Shown: in pieces, positions 54,996 to 63,565 of the stretch
How the letters are laid out: each line of letters opens with the position of its first letter
Position numbering within the stretch: the first letter of the stretch is position 1
Source of the DNA: Eggerthellaceae bacterium
Lineage (GTDB): Bacteria > Actinomycetota > Coriobacteriia > Coriobacteriales > Eggerthellaceae
Assembly (NCBI GenBank): GCA_022791455.1
Contig: JAAVZC010000001.1
Span: 248,001 to 312,000 of the forward strand
DNA: 64,000 nucleotides
Direction: 5' to 3'
Notes under the pieces: model-generated
What the model was told of the DNA's origin: nothing
What the model saw: only the letters and a program-made list of their open reading frames with translations
Database searches by the model: none
Translations under genes and position numbers: made by a program

Positions 54996-55393
54996 GTCAT
55001 CTCGACCGAAGCGACCGAAGGGAGCGTAGTGGAGAGATCTTCACGACTCCGAAAGGTCTCTCCAAAGAGGATTAGAGGATTCGATAAGTTTTTCTTTCTT
55101 CTTGCGGCCCCAACGCTTGAGTTGCTTCTCTCTTTCGATCGCATCACGTATCGACTGGGTTCGTTCTACGTATACCAAGCGATCTACGTTGTAATTCTGC
55201 GTAAACCCAGGCAAAGCATGCGATTTGTGCTCAGCCATGCGTCTCTCGAGGTCGGTCGTAACACCGATGTATAAGGTTGTATGGTTGTAGTTCGTCAGAA
55301 TGTAGACCCAAGCTCCGTCTTTTGTCATTGATGCTCCTAAAGGGTCGCGAAGATCTCTCCACTCCGGGGCTTCGCCCCTCCGGTCGAGATGAC
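54996..55393. mobile_element. 398-bp GTCATC...GATGAC element carrying a GIY-YIG gene
   Basis: The left end is GTCATCTCGACCGAAG ... TAGTGGAGAGATCTTCACGAC. The right end is GGGTCGCGAAGATCTCTCCA ... CCGGTCGAGATGAC. These are the same arms, in the same order, as in the 116-bp solo elements. Here the short centre is replaced by a complete GIY-YIG gene, whose stop codon lies inside the left arm and whose ribosome site touches the right arm. An extra right end lies at 55414-55430. Mobility is inferred; no target-site duplication was identified by eye. Confidence 0.6.
55041..55328 (-). CDS. GIY-YIG nuclease-domain protein
   Basis: 95 residues, a stand-alone GIY-YIG domain of the UvrC N-terminal/YhbQ type. 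WVYILTN (the GIY position) is followed by LYIGVTTDLERRMAEHK (the YIG position with the catalytic Arg and His region). A Glu occurs later in AIEREKQLKRWGRKKKEKL, typical of this small family. TAGGAG lies just before the ATG. The gene fills the middle of an inverted-repeat element, and its last codons overlap the repeat arm. Small GIY-YIG proteins are often annotated as repair or unknown; here the setting suggests a role in spreading the repeat. Confidence 0.88.
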   Translation of the reverse strand: MTKDGAWVYILTNYNHTTLYIGVTTDLERRMAEHKSHALPGFTQNYNVDRLVYVERTQSIRDAIEREKQLKRWGRKKKEKLIESSNPLWRDLSES

Positions 55394-55439
55394 GAGAGGC
55401 GGTGGCGTCTCAGCCTCCGGTCGAGATGACGAGGGGGCG

Positions 55440-57119
55440 CTACTCTGCTTCGACTATGTCGAGGAGTTCTTGTTTGCTGTGGATTCCCATTTTGCGGTAG
55501 ATGCTTTTGATATGGCTGTTTATGGTGCCGGTGGAGACGTAGAGGTCTTCGGCCATGCGGGCGGCGGAGTGGCCGCGCGCCACCAGCATGAACACCTCGG
55601 TCTCACGCTTGGAGAGGCCGTACTGGGCGGCCATTTCCTCGCAGCGGGCCTGGAAGCGGGCGCGCTCGTCGACCACTTCCGGCTCCGGTTCGTAGAGAAT
55701 CGCATACACCTTGCGGTCATTCAGTACAAATATATAAGTAAGGATAAGCAGTCCGATGCCGATGCTGTCCACCAGTGCGTAGCCCCCTGTCGTGGGAATG
55801 ATTCCCGAGAGCAGCGAGCCGGCGAACAGGCCCGCCAGCTGGCAGCCTTCGCCGATGCAGAAGACGGTGACGGCGCTCACGCCCGAGGAGTAGACGATAG
55901 AGGCGAACAAGGTCCAGAAGGCGATCTTCAGGCAGATGTAGCCGGCCAGTCCAATAACCAGGAACAGCGCTTGGTGGGTTTGGGTGGCGTTCGCCAGCAG
56001 AAGCGAGAGGAACAGCACCAGAATTGCCGCCAGGTACATGTGGGCGAATCGCTGCTTGGGGACCGAGTCGCCTTTGTAGAACTGGAAGTAGGCCAAAAGC
56101 AGCAGCACCGGCATTTCGGTGGCCCCCAGGAACATGAAGGCGAAGGTGAGGTTGTCGTGAGAGCTGGCGCCGCCCTGGGATGTGTAGTTCATGAGCCCGA
56201 CGACAACGCCGAACAGCACCGCGGCAACAGCCGAGCGCAGCAGGAACTCCACGTAGGTGTTGCCAGCCGGTTGGTTCACGAGGCTGGCAAGGGAGGCGCG
56301 CACGCCTTGGGGCTGAGGAGACAGCCGACCGTCTGACCTGTCTTCTTTCGGAGAAGACAGGTCAGACGGTCGGCTGTCTCCTCCCTTCGCCGAGAGGTTC
56401 TTGAACGCGCGGCCGAGCGAGACCTTGCGGCCGCCTTCCGCCACCGCGCCCGCTTTCTCGGGCGTTGCGGCTTTCAGGGTGCTCGTTTCCGTCATGCCGC
56501 CCTTCGCCTGCGAAGCCGCGCGGCGCCGTGCGGTGGCCAGGATCTCCTCTTCCGAAACCGCTAAACCGCGGCTGCGGGAGGTGCCCAGGGCGAAGGCAAT
56601 CACCGACCCGGCCGGCAGAAGACTCGTGAGCACGACGCAAGCGCTATGGGGCACAAGCGCCAGGACGAAGAAGAAAACTGCGGACAGCGCCGCTGATGCG
56701 CACAGGTTCGAGGCGGCCCGTTCTACCTTATTACCTATGAACCAACCCCAGAGCGCAATGAGGTAACCGGATCCTAGGCCGGTGAAAATAATGCCGACGA
56801 ACAAGGCGATGGGTCCGTATTCGGTTTCAATGGCGGCGTGGGCGGTGCAGAACGTGCCGATGCAGATGAGCGCCGTGATGACGATGAGCGCCACGCGGCT
56901 GCCCATAGAGCGCCGCACGAGGGCGTCGAGCGACCCCATTGCCGCCAAACTCACCACCGAAATGGCCATGCCGCCAATGTAAAAGGCGGAACAAGTGACC
57001 GCCAGGCTGGTGTCCGTGAACAGGATGTTGTGGAAGAACACGGCGCAGGTCCACGCGAAGGCGAGGGCATAGCCCAAAGTGAAATACAGCGAGATGCCTT
57101 TTGCGGGTTTTTGAGTCAT
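55440..57119 (-). CDS. Multi-pass membrane LuxR-type regulator with in-frame palindrome insertion
   Basis: 559 residues. About 12 helices, opening SLYFTLGYALAFAWTCAVFF, and a C-terminal HTH (YGLSKRETEVFMLVARGHSA, STGTINSHIKSIYRKMGIHS). It is more distant from the other two regulators of this region. The cytoplasmic loop between the two halves is long (about residues 190-285). Residues about 246-268 (RPSDLSSPKEDRSDGR and flanks) are encoded by a 69-bp perfect palindrome that keeps the frame. It is divergent from the orphan DmsC-like gene at 57370, which it probably controls. Confidence 0.85.
   Translation of the reverse strand: MTQKPAKGISLYFTLGYALAFAWTCAVFFHNILFTDTSLAVTCSAFYIGGMAISVVSLAAMGSLDALVRRSMGSRVALIVITALICIGTFCTAHAAIETEYGPIALFVGIIFTGLGSGYLIALWGWFIGNKVERAASNLCASAALSAVFFFVLALVPHSACVVLTSLLPAGSVIAFALGTSRSRGLAVSEEEILATARRRAASQAKGGMTETSTLKAATPEKAGAVAEGGRKVSLGRAFKNLSAKGGDSRPSDLSSPKEDRSDGRLSPQPQGVRASLASLVNQPAGNTYVEFLLRSAVAAVLFGVVVGLMNYTSQGGASSHDNLTFAFMFLGATEMPVLLLLAYFQFYKGDSVPKQRFAHMYLAAILVLFLSLLLANATQTHQALFLVIGLAGYICLKIAFWTLFASIVYSSGVSAVTVFCIGEGCQLAGLFAGSLLSGIIPTTGGYALVDSIGIGLLILTYIFVLNDRKVYAILYEPEPEVVDERARFQARCEEMAAQYGLSKRETEVFMLVARGHSAARMAEDLYVSTGTINSHIKSIYRKMGIHSKQELLDIVEAE
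56315..56383. repeat. Perfect 32-bp-arm palindrome inside a coding sequence
   Basis: Left arm 56315-56346 (GAGGAGACAGCCGACCGTCT then GACCTGTCTTCT), loop TTCGG, right arm 56352-56383 its exact reverse complement. The whole is 69 bp, 23 codons, without a stop in the regulator frame. It looks like a palindromic element inserted in a tolerant loop. Confidence 0.9.
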
Positions 57120-57369
57120 ACCGAAATCATACCTCTCTCACCAGGCGAAACATTCTTCTCCCCAAAAATTAGGGAAAGAAAATCAGCCTCGAAATTCCCG
57201 TTTTCCCCATCTTTTGTAGATTACAGAACGGCTCCCAAGGAAGAAGATATCACTCGATTCCTCGGGGATTTGCATTAAACCAACGAATCCCCGAAAGCGC
57301 AAATTTCCGGCTGGGGCCGGAAGCGCAAAGAAAAGAGAGAGCGGTAAACCCGCGGAAGGAGAGGGAATC

Positions 57370-58251
57370 ATGGAGCTTCAATGGCCACTCATTATCTTTA
57401 CCACGCTCATCGCGTGGTCGGCTGGCCTCTTCGCCAGCCAGTGCTTGGTCGCCGCCGCCGGTAAGGGCGAGGGCACCAAGGCTCAGCTGCCTGCTTGGAT
57501 CTGCGCTGCGGTCCTGCTGGCTGTCGGCGGCATCGCCGTGTTCTTCCACCTGGAGCACTGGGAGCGCATCTTCAACGGCTTCGGCCATGTGACTTCCGGC
57601 ATCACCCAGGAGCTCATCTGCATCGTGATCCTGGCGATCGTCGCCATCGTGTACCTGGTGCTGATGATGCGCGACGCCGACAAGAAGCCGAACAAGGTTG
57701 TTGCCTGGATCGGCGTTGTCGTGTCCGTCATTCTCGTGCTGGTGACCGCCCATTCCTACACCATGGCTGCCCGTCCTGCTTGGGACTCCGTGCTGTGGCT
57801 GCTGTACATGCTGGGCAACGCTTGCGTGCTTGGCCCCTGCACCATGGCCATCATCATGGCTGCCACTGACAAGGATGCCGACCTCGGCTTCGTGGGCATG
57901 CTCGCCGTCATCGGCTCTGCCGTCGCTACCGTGACCGCCGTTGCTTACGGCGCCATCCTGCAGGCCGTCGAGGGTTCCTTCACCTCCGTGGGTTACTACT
58001 TCGATCCTACTCATCCCACCGCTGGCATGGCTGACCTGTCCTCCACCGTTGCCGACCAGGCGATGCTGGTGTGGCTGGGCGCCGTCATCGTGGGCGCTGT
58101 CGCTCCTCTGCTGTGCGCCATCTTCGCTAAGAAGCAGCCGAAGATGTGGATGACCCTGGGCATTGTGGCTGTGATTTGCGCCATCATCGGTGCGGTCTGC
58201 ATGCGCATCGCCTTCTACAACCTGGGCATCTCCGTGTTCATGTTCTACTAG
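57370..58251 (+). CDS. Orphan DmsC-like membrane anchor
   Basis: 293 residues with eight or nine hydrophobic helices; the opening MELQWPLIIFTTLIAWSAGL matches DmsC-type anchors. The periplasmic loop HLEHWERIFNGFGHVTSG is typical of the quinol site region. It is the only anchor near the two dehydroxylase-like modules, which lack one, and no catalytic gene is attached to it. It may therefore dock both FeS-enzyme pairs to the quinone pool. Codons are strongly biased (GGC, GTC, ATC, CTG), suggesting high expression. GGAAGGAGAGG lies before the ATG. Confidence 0.85.
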   Translation: MELQWPLIIFTTLIAWSAGLFASQCLVAAAGKGEGTKAQLPAWICAAVLLAVGGIAVFFHLEHWERIFNGFGHVTSGITQELICIVILAIVAIVYLVLMMRDADKKPNKVVAWIGVVVSVILVLVTAHSYTMAARPAWDSVLWLLYMLGNACVLGPCTMAIIMAATDKDADLGFVGMLAVIGSAVATVTAVAYGAILQAVEGSFTSVGYYFDPTHPTAGMADLSSTVADQAMLVWLGAVIVGAVAPLLCAIFAKKQPKMWMTLGIVAVICAIIGAVCMRIAFYNLGISVFMFY

Positions 58252-58260
58252 GATCTTCTA

Positions 58261-58283
58261 GCCAGGGATCCCCTTGCCCTGGC
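58261..58283 (+). terminator. Hairpin after the orphan anchor gene
   Basis: GCCAGGG-ATCCCCTTG-CCCTGGC, 10 bp after the stop. A short stem without a T run, first of four hairpins in a row. Confidence 0.5.
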
Positions 58284-58323
58284 CTCTGCCGACAAGCCCC
58301 AGCTGTCACGCAGAGTGGGAAAC

Positions 58324-58375
58324 GCCTCTCGGCGGGGGTGCATCCCTCCAACTTGCACCCCCGCTTCGCAGAGGC
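58324..58375. repeat. Hairpin with 11-bp GC core
   Basis: GCGGGGGTGCA and TGCACCCCCGC form a perfect core around TCCCTCCAACT, extended by outer GCCTCT / AGAGGC. Confidence 0.7.
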
Positions 58376-58383
58376 ATTTGCGC

Positions 58384-58456
58384 GAAATCCCCAGCGGGCT
58401 CGATTCGATTCCCCTCACCCCCCTTGCAAATTCGAATCGGCCCCGCTGGGGATTTC
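58384..58456. repeat. Long hairpin with C-rich loop, copy 2
   Basis: GAAATCCCCAGCGGG and CCCGCTGGGGATTTC pair perfectly (15 bp). Inside, CGATTCGA pairs with TCGAATCG. The loop is CCCCTCACCCCCCTTGCA, closely like the loop at 49205-49266. Confidence 0.75.
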
Positions 58457-58496
58457 TTATTTTGATGGGTGCTGCAGGTGCCCATCAAAATAAGAA
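58454..58496 (+). repeat. Perfect 16-bp-arm hairpin upstream of upp
   Basis: TTCTTATTTTGATGGG and CCCATCAAAATAAGAA around TGCTGCAGGTG. It overlaps the previous hairpin by 3 bases, so the two cannot both be complete, as in a switch. It ends 47 bp before the upp start. Confidence 0.75.
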
Positions 58497-58543
58497 GCAG
58501 TAAAATTACCAACAATGTTGTTTTCCAGACGAAGGAGTTCCCA

Positions 58544-59173
58544 GTGGGCAGCCTGCATGTTATTTCCCATCCGCTCATCGAGGCCAAACTTACCCGCATG
58601 CGCGACAAGAACACCTCTTCGCAAGATTTCCGCCTGCTGTTGAAGGAAATCTCGCTGCTTATGGGATACGAGATCACCCGCGATTTCGAGACGGTGAACG
58701 TGGAAGTGGAGACGCCGGTGTGCGCCGGTCAGTTCCCGGTGCTCAAGCAGGACTTCTTCACCATTGTGCCCATTCTGCGCGCGGGCCTTGGCATGGTGGA
58801 CGGCCTGCTGGAACTGATGCCGTTTTCCCACGTGGGCCACATCGGCCTGGTGCGCGACGAGGAAACCCATGTGCCTACCGAGTACTACTACAAGATGCCG
58901 GAGGGCTTCGAGACCTCCGAGATTATTGTGGTGGACCCGATGCTCGCCACTGGCGGCAGCGCCGTGGATGCTATCAACAGCCTGAAGAAGCGCGGCTGCA
59001 CCAACATTCGCCTGGTGAACCTGGTGGCGGCGCCGCAGGGTGTGGAGACGGTGCAGAAGGCGCATCCGGATGTGGACATCTACGTGGCCGCGGTGGACGA
59101 GGGCCTGAACGAGAACGCCTATATCGTCCCCGGCCTAGGTGACGCCGGCGACCGCATCTTCGGTACTAAGTAG
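58544..59173 (+). CDS. upp: Uracil phosphoribosyltransferase
   Basis: Makes UMP from uracil and PRPP in pyrimidine salvage. 209 residues, normal. Marks: [48 protein letters not shown], and the PRPP loop [20 protein letters not shown]. The end [14 protein letters not shown] is typical. The start is GTG at 58544 with AAGGAG 6 bp upstream. The leader contains strong hairpins that may regulate it. Confidence 0.96.
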   Translation: MGSLHVISHPLIEAKLTRMRDKNTSSQDFRLLLKEISLLMGYEITRDFETVNVEVETPVCAGQFPVLKQDFFTIVPILRAGLGMVDGLLELMPFSHVGHIGLVRDEETHVPTEYYYKMPEGFETSEIIVVDPMLATGGSAVDAINSLKKRGCTNIRLVNLVAAPQGVETVQKAHPDVDIYVAAVDEGLNENAYIVPGLGDAGDRIFGTK

Positions 59174-59280
59174 GACCTGTCCGCGCCGAAGGGCCCGGGA
59201 GGGTTTTGCAAGCACCCGCTTTCGCTGCTCGCCTTCGGCTCGTACGCTTCGCTCCAGCGCGACTCCTGTTTCTGTCTGTT

Positions 59281-59375
59281 GTCATCCTGAGCGGAGGCCG
59301 AAGGCCGGAGTCGAAGGATCTCACCCGGCTGCGGAGATCCTTCGACTCCGCGCTGCGCGCTCCGCTCAGGATGAC
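59281..59375. repeat. 95-bp inverted-repeat element, CCTGAGC type on both arms
   Basis: GTCATCCTGAGCGGAGG ... GGAGTCGAAGGATCT, a short centre, then AGATCCTTCGACTCC ... CTCCGCTCAGGATGAC. It lies between the convergent genes upp and the CDF transporter. Confidence 0.88.
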
Positions 59376-59387
59376 AATGGGGTTGCG

Positions 59388-60560
59388 TTAACCTTCGTAG
59401 TCGTAGTCGGATTCTACTTCGAAGTCGTAGGTGGGGAAGGCTTCGTGCATTTGGTCGACCAGGGCGCGGGTTACCTTCTCCCCGTCGCTCTTGAAGTCCA
59501 GTAGCAGGTTGAAGTAGATGGTGCTGGTTTCCTCGTCGCCGTAGAATCCGCTGAAGGAAATGATTTGGGGGCTGGCTTCGGTCAGCTCCTCTAGTTTGCG
59601 GCGCGCGTCTTTGAAGGCGCCGGATTTGTTCACCGCGTTCACGCCCACTACCAGTAGCACGTTGAATTTCTCGCGCACGCCCAGCTCAATCTTGCGGGAG
59701 AGCTCGGAGATGGTGCGGGCGGGCATGTCGTCGGGCACTTCTATCTTGATGGAGCCGATGATCTCGTTCGGGCCGAAGTTGTCCAGCACCAGGGTTTCCG
59801 CTTGCAGCACCTCGGGGAAGCTGGCCACATAGGTGCGGATCTCGCGGCCGAATTTGTCGTCCTCGCGGGTCCCGATGAGCGGCGCCATCGCTTGCCCCAA
59901 CACTTCCAGGCCCGCCTTGCACACCACAAGCGAGATGACCAAACCCACAATACCGTCGATGTTGATGTTCCACGCCAGCTGGAAAATGGCCACCACCAGC
60001 GTGCCGGCGGAGAGCACCGCGTCGTAGTTGGAGTCGATGCCGCTGGCCACGAGCGCTTGGCTGTTGGTGGCCTTCCCGCGGCGGTTGAAGTAGATGCCGA
60101 TGGCGATCTTCGCGATGATGGCGATGACGATGACGGTAATGGTGATGGCGCCGTAATGGGTCACGGCAGGGTGCAGAATTTTGTCGATGGATTCTCGCAG
60201 CGAGATGATGCCCGCCGCCAGAATGATAATGGCGATGATGACCGACGTCACGTACTCCAGCCGGCCGAAGCCGAAGGGGTGGGAGCGGTTGGGGCGGCGC
60301 CCCGCCAGCTTCGTGCCCACGATGGTGACGATGGAGGACAGCGCGTCGGTGGCGTTGTTCACGCCGTCGAGGATGATGGCGATTGAGTGCGAGGCGAAGC
60401 CCACGATGAACTTGAACAGCGTGAGCGCCAGGTTGCCGAAGATGCCCACGAAGCTGGCGCGCACAATGGCCCGTTCGCGTTGCGCCTTGCTCATCTTTTG
60501 ATCCGCCGCCGGCTTCTGCTTGCCGTTTCGCCCCCGATGGCCAGGTTCCGTGCCCGCCAT
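59388..60560 (-). CDS. Cation diffusion facilitator family transporter
   Basis: Divalent metal (zinc, iron, manganese or cobalt) efflux protein of the CDF family, about 390 residues. Six transmembrane helices are seen; helix 2 carries the metal site [16 protein letters not shown] and helix 5 [29 protein letters not shown] is the usual loop. Two soluble C-terminal parts follow, the second about 90 residues longer than in typical CDF proteins (from about residue 300). The ATG at 60560 is used; another at 60611 is in frame. The metal cannot be fixed by eye. Confidence 0.88.
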   Translation of the reverse strand: MAGTEPGHRGRNGKQKPAADQKMSKAQRERAIVRASFVGIFGNLALTLFKFIVGFASHSIAIILDGVNNATDALSSIVTIVGTKLAGRRPNRSHPFGFGRLEYVTSVIIAIIILAAGIISLRESIDKILHPAVTHYGAITITVIVIAIIAKIAIGIYFNRRGKATNSQALVASGIDSNYDAVLSAGTLVVAIFQLAWNINIDGIVGLVISLVVCKAGLEVLGQAMAPLIGTREDDKFGREIRTYVASFPEVLQAETLVLDNFGPNEIIGSIKIEVPDDMPARTISELSRKIELGVREKFNVLLVVGVNAVNKSGAFKDARRKLEELTEASPQIISFSGFYGDEETSTIYFNLLLDFKSDGEKVTRALVDQMHEAFPTYDFEVESDYDYEG

Positions 60561-60734
60561 GATCTCATCGCCTTTCTTCGTTCGCTCGCCTTCCTTCACT
60601 ATAGTCTGCATGCGGTCGAAGGTGGCTTCTGTGGCGGCTTTGCCACAAGACCGTTTCCCGTCGGTTCCCCGGCGCGCGGTGGTTTATCATGGGCCCCATC
60701 GTTTCGTCTCGATTGGGAAGGCTGGTGGTTGGCG

Positions 60735-61313
60735 GTGGAACTTCTGGAAGAGCGCATCCGGCGCGACGGCGTTGTCAAAGAAGGCAACGTGCTGAAGGTG
60801 GACAGCTTCTTGAACCATCAGCTGGACGTAGCGCTGCTCGACGAGATGGGCGCGGAATGGAAGCGCCTGTTCGCCGACCGTCCCATTACCAAGGTGCTCA
60901 CCATCGAGGCTTCCGGCATCGGCATCGCCGCCATCGTGGCGCGGCATTTCGGGGTGCCGGTGGTGTTCGCGAAGAAGGCGCAATCGGTGAACCTGGACGG
61001 CGAGATGTACACCACTAAAATCGAGTCCTTCACCCACAAGCGCGTTTTCGACGTCATTGTGGCGAAGAAGTTCCTGGGGCCTGAGGACCACGTGCTCATC
61101 ATCGACGACTTCCTGGCCAACGGCTGCGCGCTAAATGGCCTGATCGAGATTGTGGAAGAGGCCGGCGCCACCGTTGAGGGCATCGGCATCGCGGTGGAGA
61201 AGGGGTTCCAAGGCGGCGGCGACGCGTTGCGGGAGCGCGGCTATAGGCTGGAGTCGCTGGCCATTGTGGAATCGATGGACGCCGACAGCGGCGAGATTGT
61301 GTTTCGTTCTTAA
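60735..61313 (+). CDS. xpt: Xanthine phosphoribosyltransferase
   Basis: Converts xanthine and PRPP to XMP. 192 residues matching the Bacillus-type Xpt: [20 protein letters not shown], then [20 protein letters not shown] and the PRPP loop [19 protein letters not shown]. The start is taken as GTG at 60735 (protein M-E-L-L-E), aligning with known Xpt; TTG at 60729 is an alternative. A purine permease gene follows after 24 bp, giving a salvage operon. No purine riboswitch was found upstream. Confidence 0.94.
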   Translation: MELLEERIRRDGVVKEGNVLKVDSFLNHQLDVALLDEMGAEWKRLFADRPITKVLTIEASGIGIAAIVARHFGVPVVFAKKAQSVNLDGEMYTTKIESFTHKRVFDVIVAKKFLGPEDHVLIIDDFLANGCALNGLIEIVEEAGATVEGIGIAVEKGFQGGGDALRERGYRLESLAIVESMDADSGEIVFRS

Positions 61314-61337
61314 GCACGCAGGGGAGGGCTTGCACCG

Positions 61338-62822
61338 ATGGCGGAGAAGGGCGTGAAGAAGGCGGGGAAGCCGGGCGTGAGTGCCGGCAGCTTCGATCAC
61401 GGCGAACTGTTCAAGCTGGACGGGAAGGTGCCTCCCCATTGGGCGGTGCCCTACGGCGTCCAGCACATTCTGGCCATGTTCGTGGCGAATCTGGCCCCCA
61501 TTCTCATTGTGGCCGCAGCGGCGGGGCTCTCGTCAGAGATGACCGGCGTGCTCATCCAGAACGCCATGCTGGTGGCGGGCATCGGCACGCTGGTGCAGCT
61601 GTTCCCGCTATGGCGCGTGGGTTCGGGACTGCCGCTCGTCATGGGTATCAGCTTCACCTTCGTTACGGTGCTGTGCACGGTGGCGGTGAATTACGGCTAC
61701 CCGGCCGCGGTGGGCGCCGTTATTGTGGGCGGCATCGTTGAGGGCTGCCTGGGCCTTTTCGCGAAATACTGGCGGCGCATCATCGCCCCCATCGTATCGG
61801 CCGTGGTGGTGACCTCCATTGGGTTCTCGCTTCTGGGCGTGGGGGCGGCCTCGTTTGGCGGCGGTACCGGCGCGGCAGATTTCGGCTCGCCCCAGAATCT
61901 GCTGCTGGGCACCATCTCGCTTGTGTCCTGCCTTGCCTTCCAGGTGATGGCGAAGGGGTTCGTCAAGCAGCTTGCCGTACTGTTCGGCCTGATTATCGGC
62001 TATGTGGTGGCGCTGTTCATGGGGGCGGTGGACCTTTCCGCCTTCGAGAACCTGGGGCTGTTCTCGCTGCCCCAGCTGATGCCGGTGATACCGGAGTTCC
62101 ATGCGGGCGCCATTGTCTCAGTGGTGCTTATCTTCCTGGTCTCCGCCACCGAAACCCTGGGCGACACCACCGCCGTTTCCATGGTGGGCCTGGGGCGCGA
62201 GGTGCGCGAGCGGGAGCTTTCCGGCTCCATTGCCGCCGACGGCTTCGTGAGCTCTATCTCCGGCTGCTTCGGCTGCCCGCCCATCACGTCGTTTTCCCAA
62301 AACGTGGGGCTGGTAGCCATGACAAAAGTGGTGAACCGCCGCGCCATCGCCGCCGGTGCCGTCATCATGGTGTGCGCTTCGTTCTTCCCAGTCATCTCGG
62401 CCGTGTTCTCGGCGCTGCCGGAAGCGGTGCTGGGCGGCTGCACCATCATGATGTTCGGCAACATCATCGTCTCTGGCTTCCAGATGATCGCTGCCGCCGG
62501 CTTCAGCCAGCGCAACATCATCATCACGGCGCTTTCCCTAGCCATCGGCATCGGCTTCACCCAGACGGCCGATCTGTTCGTTATCTTCCCCGAGCTGGTG
62601 CAGAGCGTGTTCGCTCAGAACTGCGTGGCTACGGTGTTTTTGGTGGCGGTGCTGGCGAATCTGCTGCTGCCGAAGAACGTGGAAGTGGCGCCCACCGTGG
62701 GCGGCAACCCGCCCGAGGGCCATGTGCTCACCCGCGCGGAAGCAGAAGCCCAGCTAGAAGCCAGCGAATCCCTCCACGACGGCGTTGCGCCTATAGTCCC
62801 AGTTGGTTCAGCAGGTCGGTGA
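61338..62822 (+). CDS. NCS2-family purine permease (xanthine/urate type)
   Basis: 494 residues, about 14 helices. The family signature region is present (SFSQNVGLVAMTKVVNRRAI), and ATETLGDTTAVSMVG carries the substrate-site Glu. The opening PYGVQHILAMFVANLAPILI is typical. It shares an operon with xpt, so xanthine (or uric acid) is the likely substrate. The last 32 bp overlap the 3' end of the convergent HAD gene. Confidence 0.92.
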   Translation: MAEKGVKKAGKPGVSAGSFDHGELFKLDGKVPPHWAVPYGVQHILAMFVANLAPILIVAAAAGLSSEMTGVLIQNAMLVAGIGTLVQLFPLWRVGSGLPLVMGISFTFVTVLCTVAVNYGYPAAVGAVIVGGIVEGCLGLFAKYWRRIIAPIVSAVVVTSIGFSLLGVGAASFGGGTGAADFGSPQNLLLGTISLVSCLAFQVMAKGFVKQLAVLFGLIIGYVVALFMGAVDLSAFENLGLFSLPQLMPVIPEFHAGAIVSVVLIFLVSATETLGDTTAVSMVGLGREVRERELSGSIAADGFVSSISGCFGCPPITSFSQNVGLVAMTKVVNRRAIAAGAVIMVCASFFPVISAVFSALPEAVLGGCTIMMFGNIIVSGFQMIAAAGFSQRNIIITALSLAIGIGFTQTADLFVIFPELVQSVFAQNCVATVFLVAVLANLLLPKNVEVAPTVGGNPPEGHVLTRAEAEAQLEASESLHDGVAPIVPVGSAGR

Positions 62823-63450
62823 GGGTTTCTGCCTGATACGTGGGGCTTTGGGCCTCTAGCTCTTCTTTGCTGAACATGCCCCAGAGGGCGGCGGCGGTGG
62901 GGGAGTTTGCGGCGTTTCCGGCTATGATGTCGTAGGGGCTGTCGCCTACGTAGAGGGTGCGCTCGGGGGCGGTGCCCAGCAATTCGCAGCCGAGTAGGAT
63001 GGGGCCGGGCTCTGGTTTGTGGGTATCGCAGTCGTCGTGGCCGATGAGCACGGGGAAGTAGTCGGCGATGCCGCTCATCTCAAGGCCGCGGGCCGCCATG
63101 GCGTGGCGCTTGGAGGTGACGACGCCCATTTTCAGCCCGGCGTTCTGCAGCCGTTGCAGGCAGGCGGCGGTGTCTTCGAAGGCGCGGATGTTCGCGTCGT
63201 GCACCACGTCGTTGTGGTCGCGGTAGATTTGGATGATGCGGTCCGCCACTTCGCGGTCGCCGTCTGCGAAATAGACCATTTGGTCGATGAGGGGCGTGCC
63301 CACGCCGTGCATTAGTTCCGCATCCGAGCAGTTCTTGCCCAGCACCTCGTTCACCGTGTAGCGCATGGAGGCAAGGATGATCTCGTAGGTATCAATAAGA
63401 GTGCCGTCCGCATCGAACAAAACGGCATCGAGGGAGTCTGCGGGAGTCAT
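62791..63450 (-). CDS. HAD-superfamily hydrolase (phosphoglycolate phosphatase/PpaX-like)
   Basis: 219 residues. Motif I is AVLFDADGTLIDT, motif II MGVVTSKRH, motif III Lys in THKPEPGPILLG and motif IV YVGDSPYDIIAG. A helical cap lies between motifs I and II, as in phosphoglycolate phosphatase and PpaX. The substrate is uncertain. The ATG at 63450 follows AAAGG. Its 3' end overlaps the convergent permease gene by 32 bp. Confidence 0.9.
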   Translation of the reverse strand: MTPADSLDAVLFDADGTLIDTYEIILASMRYTVNEVLGKNCSDAELMHGVGTPLIDQMVYFADGDREVADRIIQIYRDHNDVVHDANIRAFEDTAACLQRLQNAGLKMGVVTSKRHAMAARGLEMSGIADYFPVLIGHDDCDTHKPEPGPILLGCELLGTAPERTLYVGDSPYDIIAGNAANSPTAAALWGMFSKEELEAQSPTYQAETLTDLLNQLGL

Positions 63451-63565
63451 GGGGGCCTTTCGGGTTCGGTAGTTGTGACCGTTCATCGATGATATTGGTT
63501 TGTTGCTTGCATTTCAAGAATAAGGGAGTAATATGAATCCTTGCCTTTTGAAAGGCGCTCCAAAT

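Noticed and set aside
51239-55147. 1302-codon open frame antisense to module B
   Set aside because: Shadow of the enzyme and FeS genes. Composition (Val/Gly/His/Ala) is that of reversed coding sequence. The same applies to 11481-14564, 4476-5828 and 32130-33317.
60600-60734. Purine riboswitch upstream of xpt
   Set aside because: The conserved purine aptamer blocks are absent; the region is GC-rich without the expected junction.
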